Source of the DNA: an uncultured Saprospiraceae bacterium
GTDB taxonomy: Bacteria > Bacteroidota > Bacteroidia > Chitinophagales > Saprospiraceae
Assembly (NCBI GenBank): GCA_938015805.1
Contig: CALLXF010000019.1
Location: forward strand, 1-64,000
Reading direction: 5' to 3'
DNA: 64,000 nt
Part shown: piece after piece, positions 1 through 7,810 of the stretch
Numbering within the stretch: the first letter of the stretch is position 1
How the letters are laid out: each line of letters begins with the position of its first letter
Position numbers and translations under genes: made by a program
The notes under the pieces: generated by a model
The model's input: the letters and a program-made list of their open reading frames with translations, nothing else
Database searches by the model: none
What the model was told of the DNA's origin: nothing

Positions 1-236
1 ATCCCAGAAACTAAAAGTCCTATGTTTAAAGTTAATGCATTTTGACCATTAAATTGTTGTACACCATTAGCGTCATAGATTTCGATTCTTTTTATTTGGT
101 CGGAAATAGAAACTTCTATAGTTACTAAATTTGTAAAGGGGTTAGGATTTATAAATGGCTCTATGTTGATCAGAATGGTTGAGTGATTAAATGCTAGGTA
201 TACTCCTAAGTTATGCAAGGATTGACCTTTTTGATT
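1..236 (-). pseudogene. T9SS C-terminal sorting domain fragment, truncated by the left edge
   Basis: The minus strand is open from an in-frame TAA at 237-239 to the window edge. It reads into a typical T9SS type A sorting domain, including NPNPFTNLVTIEV and IEIYDANGVQQF. The fragment contains no ATG, and the other two frames carry stops, so the passenger part of the secreted protein is missing upstream. The simplest reading is a gene remnant whose 3' end lies outside the window. A frameshift joining it to a longer frame, or an unusual TTG start near 213, cannot be excluded. Confidence 0.5.
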
Positions 237-239
237 TTA

Positions 240-533
240 AGGATTTAGGAGCGTTAAGAAATCAAAACAGTCTTGAATTTTTGTTTCTTTTGCTTCAAGG
301 CAAAAGAAAAAGAGGCATTTGAATATGAACTTAAATGACAATCAGAATGGAATAGTTATTTTTTACCCACTCAAATCGACATAGTGCCTTAATTATTTAA
401 TTTTTTCTGAGCTTATAGCTTATGATAATGATATAAATAAGAGCACTCAGTGTACGAGTTTTAATAAAAAGCAGAACATTAGTTAGCCTTGTGCATTTAA
501 TACCCAGATAACATAAATAACAAAATCAAAACT
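240..533. repeat. Non-coding spacer with a perfect hairpin (repeat candidate)
   Basis: No convincing gene is seen in this stretch. Positions 284-293 (tttcttttgc) and 300-309 (gcaaaagaaa) form a perfect 10-bp stem with a 6-nt loop. Hairpins of this kind are common as dispersed intergenic elements in Bacteroidota; that comparison is from memory. It has no T-run after it and no gene clearly reading into it, so I do not call it a terminator. The rest of the spacer shows no structure I can support. Confidence 0.4.
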
Positions 534-541
534 TACCTTTG
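534..541 (+). promoter_or_regulatory. Candidate -7 promoter element of mgsA-uvrC
   Basis: TACCTTTG matches the Bacteroidota sigma-ABfr -7 consensus TAnnTTTG and lies 20 bases before the mgsA ATG, implying a very short leader. I see no good TTTG -33 box at the usual distance, so this rests on the -7 match and position only. Confidence 0.35.
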
Positions 542-561
542 ATATATTAGAAAAATAGAAT

Positions 562-945
562 ATGATAAATATAGCACTAGTTGCTCATGATGGGAAAAAA
601 CCAGAAATGGTTTCATTTATTTTAAATCATAAACCCCTTTTACAGGGTATGAGGATCTATGCGACTGGTACCACAGGATCTAAAATAGAATCGGAAGGAT
701 TTATAGTAGAAAAATTACTGAGTGGGCCTTTAGGAGGAGATGCTCAGATAGCCGCTATGATTGCCACAGAGCAGATAGACTTAGTGATATTTTTTAGGGA
801 TCCGATGGGTAAACATCCACATGAGCCAGATGTACAGATGCTGATGCGTCTATGTGATGTCCATAATGTACCACTAGCGACTAATCCAAAAGCGGCTTAT
901 TACCTACTCCGCGGGGTAAAAGATATTATAGAAGAGCAAGCCTAA
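562..945 (+). CDS. mgsA: Methylglyoxal synthase
   Basis: This enzyme converts dihydroxyacetone phosphate to methylglyoxal and phosphate in the cytosol, a bypass of lower glycolysis. The 127-residue protein carries the family signatures: AHDGKK at the N-terminus (His9/Asp10), the phosphate-binding ATGTTG loop (34-39), GPLGGDAQ with the catalytic Asp60, and PHEPDV with His87 and Asp90. It is somewhat shorter than the E. coli enzyme (about 152 residues), lacking its N- and C-terminal tails. The stop is followed immediately by the uvrC start, so the two genes are probably co-transcribed. Confidence 0.95.
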   Translation: MINIALVAHDGKKPEMVSFILNHKPLLQGMRIYATGTTGSKIESEGFIVEKLLSGPLGGDAQIAAMIATEQIDLVIFFRDPMGKHPHEPDVQMLMRLCDVHNVPLATNPKAAYYLLRGVKDIIEEQA

Positions 946-2751
946 ATGACTACCGAGGATTATAAAAAAATGCTGCCTACCTTACCTTCTGATCCAGGAG
1001 TCTATCGTTACATAGATAAAAATGATACGGTCATTTATGTGGGTAAAGCAAAAAATTTAAAAAAGCGGATAGCCTCATATTTTGGAGAAAAAAAGCACCA
1101 AGCTCACAAGACCAAGGTGATGGTAAAAAACGCTGCTAGTCTTACTTACACCCTGGTAGAAACAGAACAAGATGCATTATTGTTAGAGGCTAGTCTTATT
1201 AAAAAATTCCAGCCTCGATATAATGTAATGCTTAAAGATGGTAAAACCTACAGCTATCTGATGATTAAAAAGGAACGTTTCCCTAGAGTGATCATGACGA
1301 GGAGAGTGATAAAAGACGGCTCGTTATACTTTGGGCCTTATACTTCTAAGCATCGAGCAAATGTTTTATTTGATCTAGTAAAAAAATTATTCCAACTCCG
1401 TACCTGTAATCTAAATCTCAGTTCTTCTAATATAGAAAAAGGAAAGTTTAAAGTATGCCTAGAGTATCATATAGGGAACTGTAAAGGACCTTGTGTAGGT
1501 CATCAGGAAGAGATAGATTACAATCGTAAAATAGATCAAGTAAAAAATATACTAAAAGGAAATTTTAAAGCAGCTCGGGAATTTATAAATGCTGAGATGA
1601 TGTTCTATGCGGAAAAAATGGAATATGAAAAGGCGGAGGAATGGAAAAACAAACTAGATATCTTCCAAGACTACCAGTCTAAGTCTGCTGTGGTTAGTGT
1701 GACGATATCCGATGTAGATGTTTTTTATTTTGAGGAAGATGATCGCAAAGCATATATTAATTATCTGAAAGTTATCAATGGATCCATCATCAACACCAGT
1801 GATATCGAGCTAGAAAAAAATCTAAATACGGATAGGGAATATCTGCTGTCCTATGCGATCCTCGAACTCAGAGAAAAATATAATTCTATCGCTCCAGAGA
1901 TTATTGTTCCATTTAATATCGATTATCTAGACGACGTATCTGTTACCGTTCCTAAAATTGGGGATAAGAAAAAACTCATGGATCTTGCAGAGAAAAATTT
2001 GAAATACGCACTCTTTCAAAAGAAGAAACAAGAACTAAATAAGATAAAAAAGAAAACACCTACAGAGCGGATTCTTAAGACTATGCAATCGGATTTAAAT
2101 ATGGATGAGGTACCATTCCATATCGAGTGTTTTGATAATTCTAATATACAAGGAACTAATCCAACAGCGAGCTGTGTCGTTTTTAAAAATGCAAAACCCG
2201 CTAAAAGAGATTATCGTCATTTTAAAATTAAGACGGTTGTAGGACCGGATGACTTTGCGTCAATGGAAGAAGTTGTTTACAGAAGATACAGACGATTACT
2301 AGAGGAGAAGCAACCGTTACCTCAGCTCATCGTTATAGATGGAGGTAAAGGACAGTTAAGCTCTGCAGTAAAGAGCTTAAAAAAATTAGATCTCTTTGGG
2401 AAAATCACCATTGTAGGAATTGCTAAGCGTCTAGAGGAAATATTTTTTCCTGGTGACTCTGTTCCATTATATATCAATAAAAAATCAGAGTCTTTAAAAA
2501 TTATCCAGCAGATTAGAAATGAGGCACACCGCTTTGCGATTACCTTACATCGTAACATTAGATCTAAAGAAGCTTTAGGTACAGAACTCACAAATATCGA
2601 TGGTATCGGTGATAAAACTGCCACTAAATTACTAACTCATTTTAAGTCAGTTAAAAAAGTAAAAGAAGCAAAAGGAGAGGAACTGGTAAAACTAGTAGGT
2701 TTAAAAGTGGCCAAACGTCTTAAGGATTATTTTAAAGAAGAAGAGGAGTAG
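946..2751 (+). CDS. uvrC: UvrABC excinuclease subunit C
   Basis: UvrC makes both incisions around bulky DNA lesions in nucleotide excision repair. The 601-residue protein has the full domain order. A GIY-YIG nuclease domain lies at about 14-95 (GVYRYIDKNDTVIYVGKAKN). A cysteine-containing linker (CLEYHIGNCKGPC) follows at about 170-185 and a UVR helical motif at about 205-240. The RNase H-like endonuclease domain begins near ECFDNSNIQG (about 393), and tandem helix-hairpin-helix motifs end the protein (NIDGIGDKTATKLL). The ATG abuts the mgsA stop (TAA-ATG), indicating translational coupling. Confidence 0.97.
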   Translation: MTTEDYKKMLPTLPSDPGVYRYIDKNDTVIYVGKAKNLKKRIASYFGEKKHQAHKTKVMVKNAASLTYTLVETEQDALLLEASLIKKFQPRYNVMLKDGKTYSYLMIKKERFPRVIMTRRVIKDGSLYFGPYTSKHRANVLFDLVKKLFQLRTCNLNLSSSNIEKGKFKVCLEYHIGNCKGPCVGHQEEIDYNRKIDQVKNILKGNFKAAREFINAEMMFYAEKMEYEKAEEWKNKLDIFQDYQSKSAVVSVTISDVDVFYFEEDDRKAYINYLKVINGSIINTSDIELEKNLNTDREYLLSYAILELREKYNSIAPEIIVPFNIDYLDDVSVTVPKIGDKKKLMDLAEKNLKYALFQKKKQELNKIKKKTPTERILKTMQSDLNMDEVPFHIECFDNSNIQGTNPTASCVVFKNAKPAKRDYRHFKIKTVVGPDDFASMEEVVYRRYRRLLEEKQPLPQLIVIDGGKGQLSSAVKSLKKLDLFGKITIVGIAKRLEEIFFPGDSVPLYINKKSESLKIIQQIRNEAHRFAITLHRNIRSKEALGTELTNIDGIGDKTATKLLTHFKSVKKVKEAKGEELVKLVGLKVAKRLKDYFKEEEE

Positions 2752-2846
2752 ATTTATTAGTTTTAGCTCTTTTGTCATCTAGACCTCAGTAGACAAATAT
2801 GTATTCTTGAGTAAACTAACCGTGAGTAACTTGTAAGCACATCGGC

Positions 2847-3221
2847 ATGACACAATCTATAGTCCATTACATTCTACATTTTATTTTTCCGGCTCTGATC
2901 GCTTGGGTATTTTTTAGAGCACAATGGAAAAAAGCATATCTGATTATGCTGGCTACTATGATCGTGGACTTAGATCATTTATTTGCATGCACGGATATGT
3001 TTCCAGCGGATGGTGGTTTTACGTTTGTAAGTATCGATCATCTAACCAGTTGTAAAGAGATTTTTGTTCCAGATCGATGTAGTATTGGATTCCATCCGTT
3101 GCATTCCTATCTCGCTATTACGATTTATTTTGTCCTCCTATTTTTTAAACAGACTAGGGTAGTGGGACTGGGTTTAGTTTTTCATATGCTAACGGATTTT
3201 CAGGATTGCCTGTGGATGTAA
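2847..3221 (+). CDS. DUF6122 family integral membrane protein
   Basis: A small membrane protein (124 residues) with hydrophobic segments at about 6-25, 30-45 and 84-98 and near the C-terminus. It matches what I remember of the Bacteroidota DUF6122 family: the N-terminal VHYxLHF motif, LATMIVDLDHL, the DRCSIGFHPLHSY block and HMLTDFQDCLW near the end. The conserved Asp/His residues are reminiscent of membrane metal-dependent hydrolases, but function is unknown. Oddly, the segment between VDLDHL and DRCSIGFH appears longer than in relatives and looks like a duplicated copy (see findings). A 95-bp gap separates it from uvrC. Confidence 0.75.
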   Translation: MTQSIVHYILHFIFPALIAWVFFRAQWKKAYLIMLATMIVDLDHLFACTDMFPADGGFTFVSIDHLTSCKEIFVPDRCSIGFHPLHSYLAITIYFVLLFFKQTRVVGLGLVFHMLTDFQDCLWM

Positions 3222-3350
3222 TAAGAAATCCAAATAAGGTTAGGTGAGAAGATCCGATGGTATGAAATCAATTCTCAGGGCATAAAGGATACATTACAAG
3301 TTTTGGCAATGCTCAGAATATTTTGTATTTTAAAAGACAAAATAAAGGTT

Positions 3351-4061
3351 ATGAAAAGTCTTTTTCTTTTATTGGGACTGTTTTTTGGTTTAAGTTTTTC
3401 GTCATCAGCTCAGACGGGATATTCGATTATTCCAGAATCTTTTGATGTAAGTTTTAATGAAGATTTATCAAATGTTAATAACTTAATTCTAAGGGCTGAG
3501 ATGGCTAACTCTTCAGACAATAGTTTTGGATTTAACTGGGAGATAAGAAATATTAATATCCCAGCGGAATGGGAGCTAGCCGTAAGTGATAAACTATTCG
3601 ATTATGTTCCTGGAATCACTAATAATCAGATGCCTTTAGAGTTAGAAGAAGGAGATATTGCAGTGCCTTACAATATACATCTTTATCCTAATAATAAAAT
3701 GGGATGTGGAACATGGGAAGTATTGATAACCTTAGAATCAGATCCTAGTATAATAATAGATACAATCGAGTATGATATTACTGTAAATGATGATGACTGT
3801 ATGTTATCAGGGACACAAGATTTAGAACAGTTATTAAAGCTCAATGTATTTCCTAATCCTTATACAACCGAGATAAATATTACGGCTGATCTTAAGATTA
3901 GAAAAATTACCATTTTAGATATACAAGGCAAGATTGTTTTTACAGAAAGCGGAAGTCAGATTTCTAGGATTAATCCTATACTAGATTCTGGCATGTATAT
4001 GATGCAAATAGAGTTTACTGATAGATCCTTTAAAAGCTATAGAAGAGTAATAAAGTTATAA
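3351..4061 (+). CDS. Secreted protein with T9SS type A sorting domain
   Basis: I prefer the start at 3351 (MKSLFLLLGLFF), not the track's 3303. It gives a clean signal peptide ending near SSSAQ and is preceded by aaagg at a reasonable distance. The mature part (about 140 residues) is a beta-rich domain beginning YSIIPESFDVSF; I do not recognise it, though such domains often resemble Ig/fibronectin folds. The last ~75 residues form a T9SS sorting domain (LNVFPNPYTTEINI ... KSYRRVIKL), so export through T9SS is expected. It converges on the thioredoxin lipoprotein gene with only 7 bases between stops. Confidence 0.75.
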   Translation: MKSLFLLLGLFFGLSFSSSAQTGYSIIPESFDVSFNEDLSNVNNLILRAEMANSSDNSFGFNWEIRNINIPAEWELAVSDKLFDYVPGITNNQMPLELEEGDIAVPYNIHLYPNNKMGCGTWEVLITLESDPSIIIDTIEYDITVNDDDCMLSGTQDLEQLLKLNVFPNPYTTEINITADLKIRKITILDIQGKIVFTESGSQISRINPILDSGMYMMQIEFTDRSFKSYRRVIKL

Positions 4062-4068
4062 GATCAAA

Positions 4069-4545
4069 CTACTTTTGAAAGCCTACATCTTTATGAGATA
4101 ATGCCTGTAGTCCCATTGCTTTTAACTCGGAGTGATATGCGGCACCTTGTTTTCTTAGGATTACCCTTCCTTTTTCGTCGAGAAATAATAAAGTCGGAAA
4201 GGCTTTTACTTCAAAAATTGCACTTAGTTCTGGTCCTCCACCTTTCTCTGCGTTTATCTTATAATTTATAAAATTATCATTTAGGAAGTCTGCCATATCC
4301 TGATCCGTAAATACATCTTCGTCCATCAACTGACAAGGTAAACACCAGTCTGTGTAAAAATCTACAAAGACTAATTTGTTTTCTGCCTTTGCTACGTCTA
4401 GGACTTTAGATAATTTATCAGACTGCATAAAGTCTACAGCAGTAAGTTTTTCTTGGATGATGGGTCTGACGATCTCTTTAGATTTACAACCTACAGTAAG
4501 CATCGTAATTATAAATAATGCGGAAAATATGATGTGTTTGTTCAT
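4069..4545 (-). CDS. Thioredoxin-fold lipoprotein
   Basis: The 158-residue protein has a lipoprotein signal peptide (lipobox LTVGC, Cys20) and a thioredoxin domain from about 45. The domain carries VDFYTDWCLPCQLM, a CxxC redox motif (CLPC), and the cis-Pro strand VKAFPTLLFLDEKG. It resembles the periplasmic thioredoxin_7 / DsbD-gamma-like group that reduces or isomerises disulfides in envelope proteins. It is probably anchored on the periplasmic side of a membrane. The exact substrate is not visible from context; the neighbours are a convergent T9SS protein and an upstream glycosyltransferase in the same direction. Confidence 0.85.
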   Translation of the reverse strand: MNKHIIFSALFIITMLTVGCKSKEIVRPIIQEKLTAVDFMQSDKLSKVLDVAKAENKLVFVDFYTDWCLPCQLMDEDVFTDQDMADFLNDNFINYKINAEKGGGPELSAIFEVKAFPTLLFLDEKGRVILRKQGAAYHSELKAMGLQALSHKDVGFQK

Positions 4546-4662
4546 AATAACATATTATAATTATTTATAATATCAAAACATGTGCCTATTTTCCGATTTA
4601 TACGATTAGGAAAGAGGAAGTGATCTTATAACGCAAGATTTATAAAAGAATTATATATAATC

Positions 4663-5418
4663 CTAGTTGGGTTTTTTTAGCTGGTAATAATATTTATATC
4701 TCTTTCTAACCATTCTAGCAGCTTCTATAGACAGTGTCAGACCTAATTTACCATCTAGAATGCCGAGCTTAAAAATATACGTTTTTAAAAATCTAAATAA
4801 CGGACCCAGTGATACTTTGAGTAAGGAAGGCTTTATATTTTCCTTGATGAGATTCATTGCACCGAGTCTGGCATATTTATCATATTTAGTGGCAAGGTCT
4901 TCATAATTATTATAGCTGTAGTGATAAACAAAACCCGGCATTTTTATTTTTTTCATAGTATCAAAACCAGTCAATCTCTCGTGAACTAGATAGTCATCAA
5001 ATTTATTTTCGTGTCGGTTGTACACTCTGTTTATCCAGTCCGGCCACATATCGCTATACTTTATCCATTGTCCTCCAAAATTTGTTTTGCGAGCCAATCG
5101 ATAGATATGCCCATCTTTAAAATCGTTTGTTTTTAAATAATGTATCAGTTCTTCATTGAGGATTTCATCACAGTCTAGAGCAAAGACCCAGTCATTTTTT
5201 GCTTGGTCGGCACCGAAATTTTTTTGAGTTCCGTAGGTATCCATCTTTTGGTAAAAAATACGATCTGTGTATTTTTTGGCTATAGCCAATGTTTGATCCG
5301 TAGATCCACTATCGACGATCACGATATCATCACTTGCCCTTGTGGCGGCTTTTAGACAGTCTTCTATAATAGCTTCCTCATTATAAGACATGATGATTAT
5401 GGAGATAGGGGTAGGCAT
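4663..5418 (-). CDS. GT2 family glycosyltransferase (WaaE/KdtX-like)
   Basis: This is a cytosolic family 2 glycosyltransferase (251 residues) with the GT-A fold. The N-terminus ISIIIMSYNEEAIIEDCL and VDSGSTDQTLAIA form the nucleotide-sugar binding part. FALDCDEIL supplies the metal-binding DxD-type motif. The second half (RVYNRHENKFDDYLVHERL) matches the group of LPS-core beta-1,4-glucosyltransferases such as WaaE. A role in LPS or other surface-glycan assembly is likely; donor and acceptor cannot be read from sequence. Its ATG overlaps the cysQ stop by one base (TGATG), so the two are translationally coupled. Confidence 0.88.
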   Translation of the reverse strand: MPTPISIIIMSYNEEAIIEDCLKAATRASDDIVIVDSGSTDQTLAIAKKYTDRIFYQKMDTYGTQKNFGADQAKNDWVFALDCDEILNEELIHYLKTNDFKDGHIYRLARKTNFGGQWIKYSDMWPDWINRVYNRHENKFDDYLVHERLTGFDTMKKIKMPGFVYHYSYNNYEDLATKYDKYARLGAMNLIKENIKPSLLKVSLGPLFRFLKTYIFKLGILDGKLGLTLSIEAARMVRKRYKYYYQLKKPN

Positions 5419-6224
5419 CAGACAGAGGGAGATTTCTTATTGGCGTAAGCCATAAAAAAAGGATTTCTCAATGACTTTTTATTATAACTCAGGGGAAGTC
5501 CCGTCTCATGATTTATCACACTACCTCCAGCTTCTTCTAGTATAATCTGTGCAGCTCCAGTATCCCATTCCATAGTAGGTGCAAGTCGCGGATATAGTTC
5601 TGCTTGACCTTCGGCCAACATTAAGAACTTGAGCGAACTGCCTTTGGAGACTAGAACAGGTTCCGAAAGCTGGTCTATAAAATCCTTAGTTTCTGGGTTT
5701 AAATGCGATCTGGAGCAAATGACTCGGAGCTCTTTCTGATCCATGGTAAAAGGAGTAGCTGATACTTTTTCTGGAGGGTTACCATTAGTTATTTTATAAG
5801 CTCCGCAATCCTTAGATGCATAAAATAGTTCGTCTAGTACGGGAGTGAAAACAACACCTAAAACTGGCATTCCTCTCTGGATTAGAGCAATATTTACTGT
5901 AAATTCTCCATTTCTTTTAATAAACTCTTTTGTACCATCCAAAGGATCTACAAGCCAAAAAGCAGAAAAATCTTTTCTATCCTCATAGGCGAGTTGTTTA
6001 TTTTCTTCGGAGATTATAGGGAACTGATGCGATATTTTTTCTAGACCTGAGACTATAATATCATTTGCTTTTTTATCCGCAATTGTCAGTGGCGAATCAT
6101 CGGATTTTGCTTCCACCCCAAAATCTAAATCAGAATTATAAATCTCTAATATTCCTTTACTGGCATCGATAGCAATAGCATTTATCTGCGGTAACAATTC
6201 GGCTAGGATTTCTTTTGTTATCAT
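5418..6224 (-). CDS. cysQ: 3'(2'),5'-bisphosphate nucleotidase CysQ
   Basis: CysQ dephosphorylates 3'-phosphoadenosine 5'-phosphate (PAP), a by-product of sulfate assimilation, to AMP. The 268-residue protein shows the inositol monophosphatase superfamily signatures: KSDDSPLTIADKKAN, SEEN, the metal site VDPLDGTKEFI and the second metal/substrate motif WDTGAAQIILEEAGG. Length is normal for the family. It heads a two-gene unit with the overlapping GT2 gene. The pairing with a glycosyltransferase could reflect sulfated or phosphorylated surface sugars, but that is inference. Confidence 0.92.
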   Translation of the reverse strand: MITKEILAELLPQINAIAIDASKGILEIYNSDLDFGVEAKSDDSPLTIADKKANDIIVSGLEKISHQFPIISEENKQLAYEDRKDFSAFWLVDPLDGTKEFIKRNGEFTVNIALIQRGMPVLGVVFTPVLDELFYASKDCGAYKITNGNPPEKVSATPFTMDQKELRVICSRSHLNPETKDFIDQLSEPVLVSKGSSLKFLMLAEGQAELYPRLAPTMEWDTGAAQIILEEAGGSVINHETGLPLSYNKKSLRNPFFMAYANKKSPSV

Positions 6225-6319
6225 AATTACGAAAGTAATTAGATTAATCGAACCACGATAATATCTAAGATAACTTGATTAAAAAATGATGATGGAATAC
6301 TTTAAGCCTCGGACATAAA

Positions 6320-6353
6320 AAAAAGCGAGAACAGCATGCTCTTCTCGCTTTTT
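6320..6353 (-). terminator. Rho-independent terminator of the PDZ/T9SS gene
   Basis: A 12-bp perfect stem (aaaaagcgagaa / ttctcgcttttt) with a 10-nt loop lies 19 bases past the stop of the 6372-7289 gene. On the minus strand it is followed by a long T-run. Confidence 0.8.
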
Positions 6354-6371
6354 AAAATTTCACTCTCGTGA

Positions 6372-7289
6372 TTACTCTTGTATTAATTGCACTTTACGAC
6401 TATAACTTTCTTTACCCTGTATTACGTGGAGGATATAGGTTCCGTTAGTCTGAGTATTAAATGTATAGTCTAATTCTAGGTTTCCATTAAAATCACCATA
6501 GTACTTTCTATGTATTTCTTTTCCAGTAATATCCGTTACTGTAAACGTTATTTCCTGATCAGATGTAGAGGTAAAGCTTAAGTGTGTCATAGATCTAGTA
6601 GGATTAGGATACGCAGAGATAGATACTGCTGGGATCGTAAGGTCACTACTATTATTTGCAAGAGATTCAAATTCCTCTGTGTCACAGTATTTATAAGTTA
6701 CGGTCTCTGATCCTCTACTTCCTAAAGTTACTTGTTTAGTATATTCCTGATCTTCTAATTTAAATTTAAGATCTACTCGATCTCCAATATTGTGAGACAG
6801 TACTGCTTTTTTAAGATCAGGAAAATTATTAATCAGTTCTCCATCAAACTCCGTAATTACTTCGTTTGCGATCATACCTGCTGATTCTGCAGATGTAGTG
6901 GGAATAATTCTTTTAACATCTACACCTGTAAGATCTTTTCTACCCGTCCCATAAACACCTAAGAATGGTGTTTTTTTAGAAACTACATCTTTACATATAT
7001 GATCTCCTTTACCTTCTTTTATTTTATCTGAATCAAATGAAATAATCGTTGTATTTACATTAGTGATCATTTTTCCATTGATGGTAATCCGTTCCATATG
7101 ATCGTTTTCTTTAATAAAAGCTGGTATATCAAATGATATAGCTTCTTCTCCTTTTAAACGAAATTGATCTGCAATTCCTTCGCTATCATAAGTTTTTACA
7201 TAAATTCTTTCACTCTTTACATTAAATTGTGCGTTACATAAATTCATAAATCCAAATACCACTAGGGCACACAAAAACACTTTTCTCAT
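6372..7289 (-). CDS. Secreted PDZ-domain protein with T9SS type A sorting domain
   Basis: The 305-residue protein begins with a signal peptide (MRKVFLCALVVFGF ... CNAQ). A poorly conserved region of about 90 residues follows. A PDZ domain spans about 105-195: FLGVYG starts its first strand, and IIPTTSAESAGMIANEVIT is the classic PDZ core of trypsin-like and C-terminal processing proteases. The last ~80 residues are a T9SS sorting domain (SISAYPNPTRSMTHLSF ... SRKVQLIQE). No protease domain is present, so it is likely a surface or secreted binding/adaptor protein. It is monocistronic, with a strong terminator downstream. Confidence 0.85.
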   Translation of the reverse strand: MRKVFLCALVVFGFMNLCNAQFNVKSERIYVKTYDSEGIADQFRLKGEEAISFDIPAFIKENDHMERITINGKMITNVNTTIISFDSDKIKEGKGDHICKDVVSKKTPFLGVYGTGRKDLTGVDVKRIIPTTSAESAGMIANEVITEFDGELINNFPDLKKAVLSHNIGDRVDLKFKLEDQEYTKQVTLGSRGSETVTYKYCDTEEFESLANNSSDLTIPAVSISAYPNPTRSMTHLSFTSTSDQEITFTVTDITGKEIHRKYYGDFNGNLELDYTFNTQTNGTYILHVIQGKESYSRKVQLIQE

Positions 7290-7700
7290 AATAAAATTGT
7301 TAATATTTATTGTTAATAAAACAGAAGACTGATCTATGGAAGAGGTCTAATTTTGATAAGAATCTTTATCAAATGTGGGTAAGTATCAGATATAACTATG
7401 ACGTTTAATTCACTGAGAAGGTTCCTCAGTACATGTTAAAGTCTAAAATTGTAAGGATTCATGCAAATATAGTTTTTTAAGTCACATATATAGAATCGTA
7501 ATATGTTATTACTTTATTTTTTTAATGGTTTTTACAATTAGAGAGATAACCTTCTTAGGCTCCTAGAATGGTAGAAAAGGATTCAAAACCGAAGCCCGAA
7601 AGCTAGATTGCCTTTAGTATAAATAAAAGGTCGACTGTATCCCATATTTTGAAAAGGTAAAAGGCGAATAAAATATTTTTTTGTTATAAAAATTCATAAT
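7290..7700. other. Non-coding spacer
   Basis: About 400 AT-rich bases carry no ORF worth calling and no tRNA-like structure. The minus-strand promoter of the PDZ gene must lie at the left end, but I cannot place it confidently. The right end leads into the small-RNA candidate. Confidence 0.5.
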
Positions 7701-7704
7701 AAAA

Positions 7705-7810
7705 AGCACCGCTGTATGTCGCGAATATTTATATATTTGGCATACAGTCATAGGGTGTCTGTAATTTCGTTGCCTTGTCGAATATTATGTCAATTCGACA
7801 AGGTTTTTTT
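7705..7810 (+). ncRNA. Candidate small RNA with intrinsic terminator
   Basis: On the + strand two hairpins occur in series. The first is ctgtatgtc (7712-7720) pairing with ggcatacag (7739-7747), with an AT-rich loop. The second is ccttgtcgaat / attcgacaagg (11 bp, 7773-7783 and 7793-7803), followed by seven T residues. The second is a textbook intrinsic terminator reading rightward. No + strand ORF lies upstream, so the terminated transcript would be non-coding. It would be antisense to the last codons of the 7790-8374 gene. TATATTTG at 7732-7739 could instead be a -7 box giving a shorter RNA, so the 5' end is uncertain. Confidence 0.45.
7773..7810 (+). terminator. Intrinsic terminator, + strand
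   Basis: An 11-bp perfect stem with a 9-nt loop is followed by a T7 tract. The T-run is on the + strand only; the minus-strand transcript lacks one after the stem. It therefore does not serve the minus-strand gene whose stop codon lies inside it. Confidence 0.75.

Noticed and set aside
7290-7700. Search for tRNA or rRNA fragments in the larger spacers
   Set aside because: No cloverleaf-like arms or conserved tRNA/rRNA motifs were seen in this or the other long spacers.
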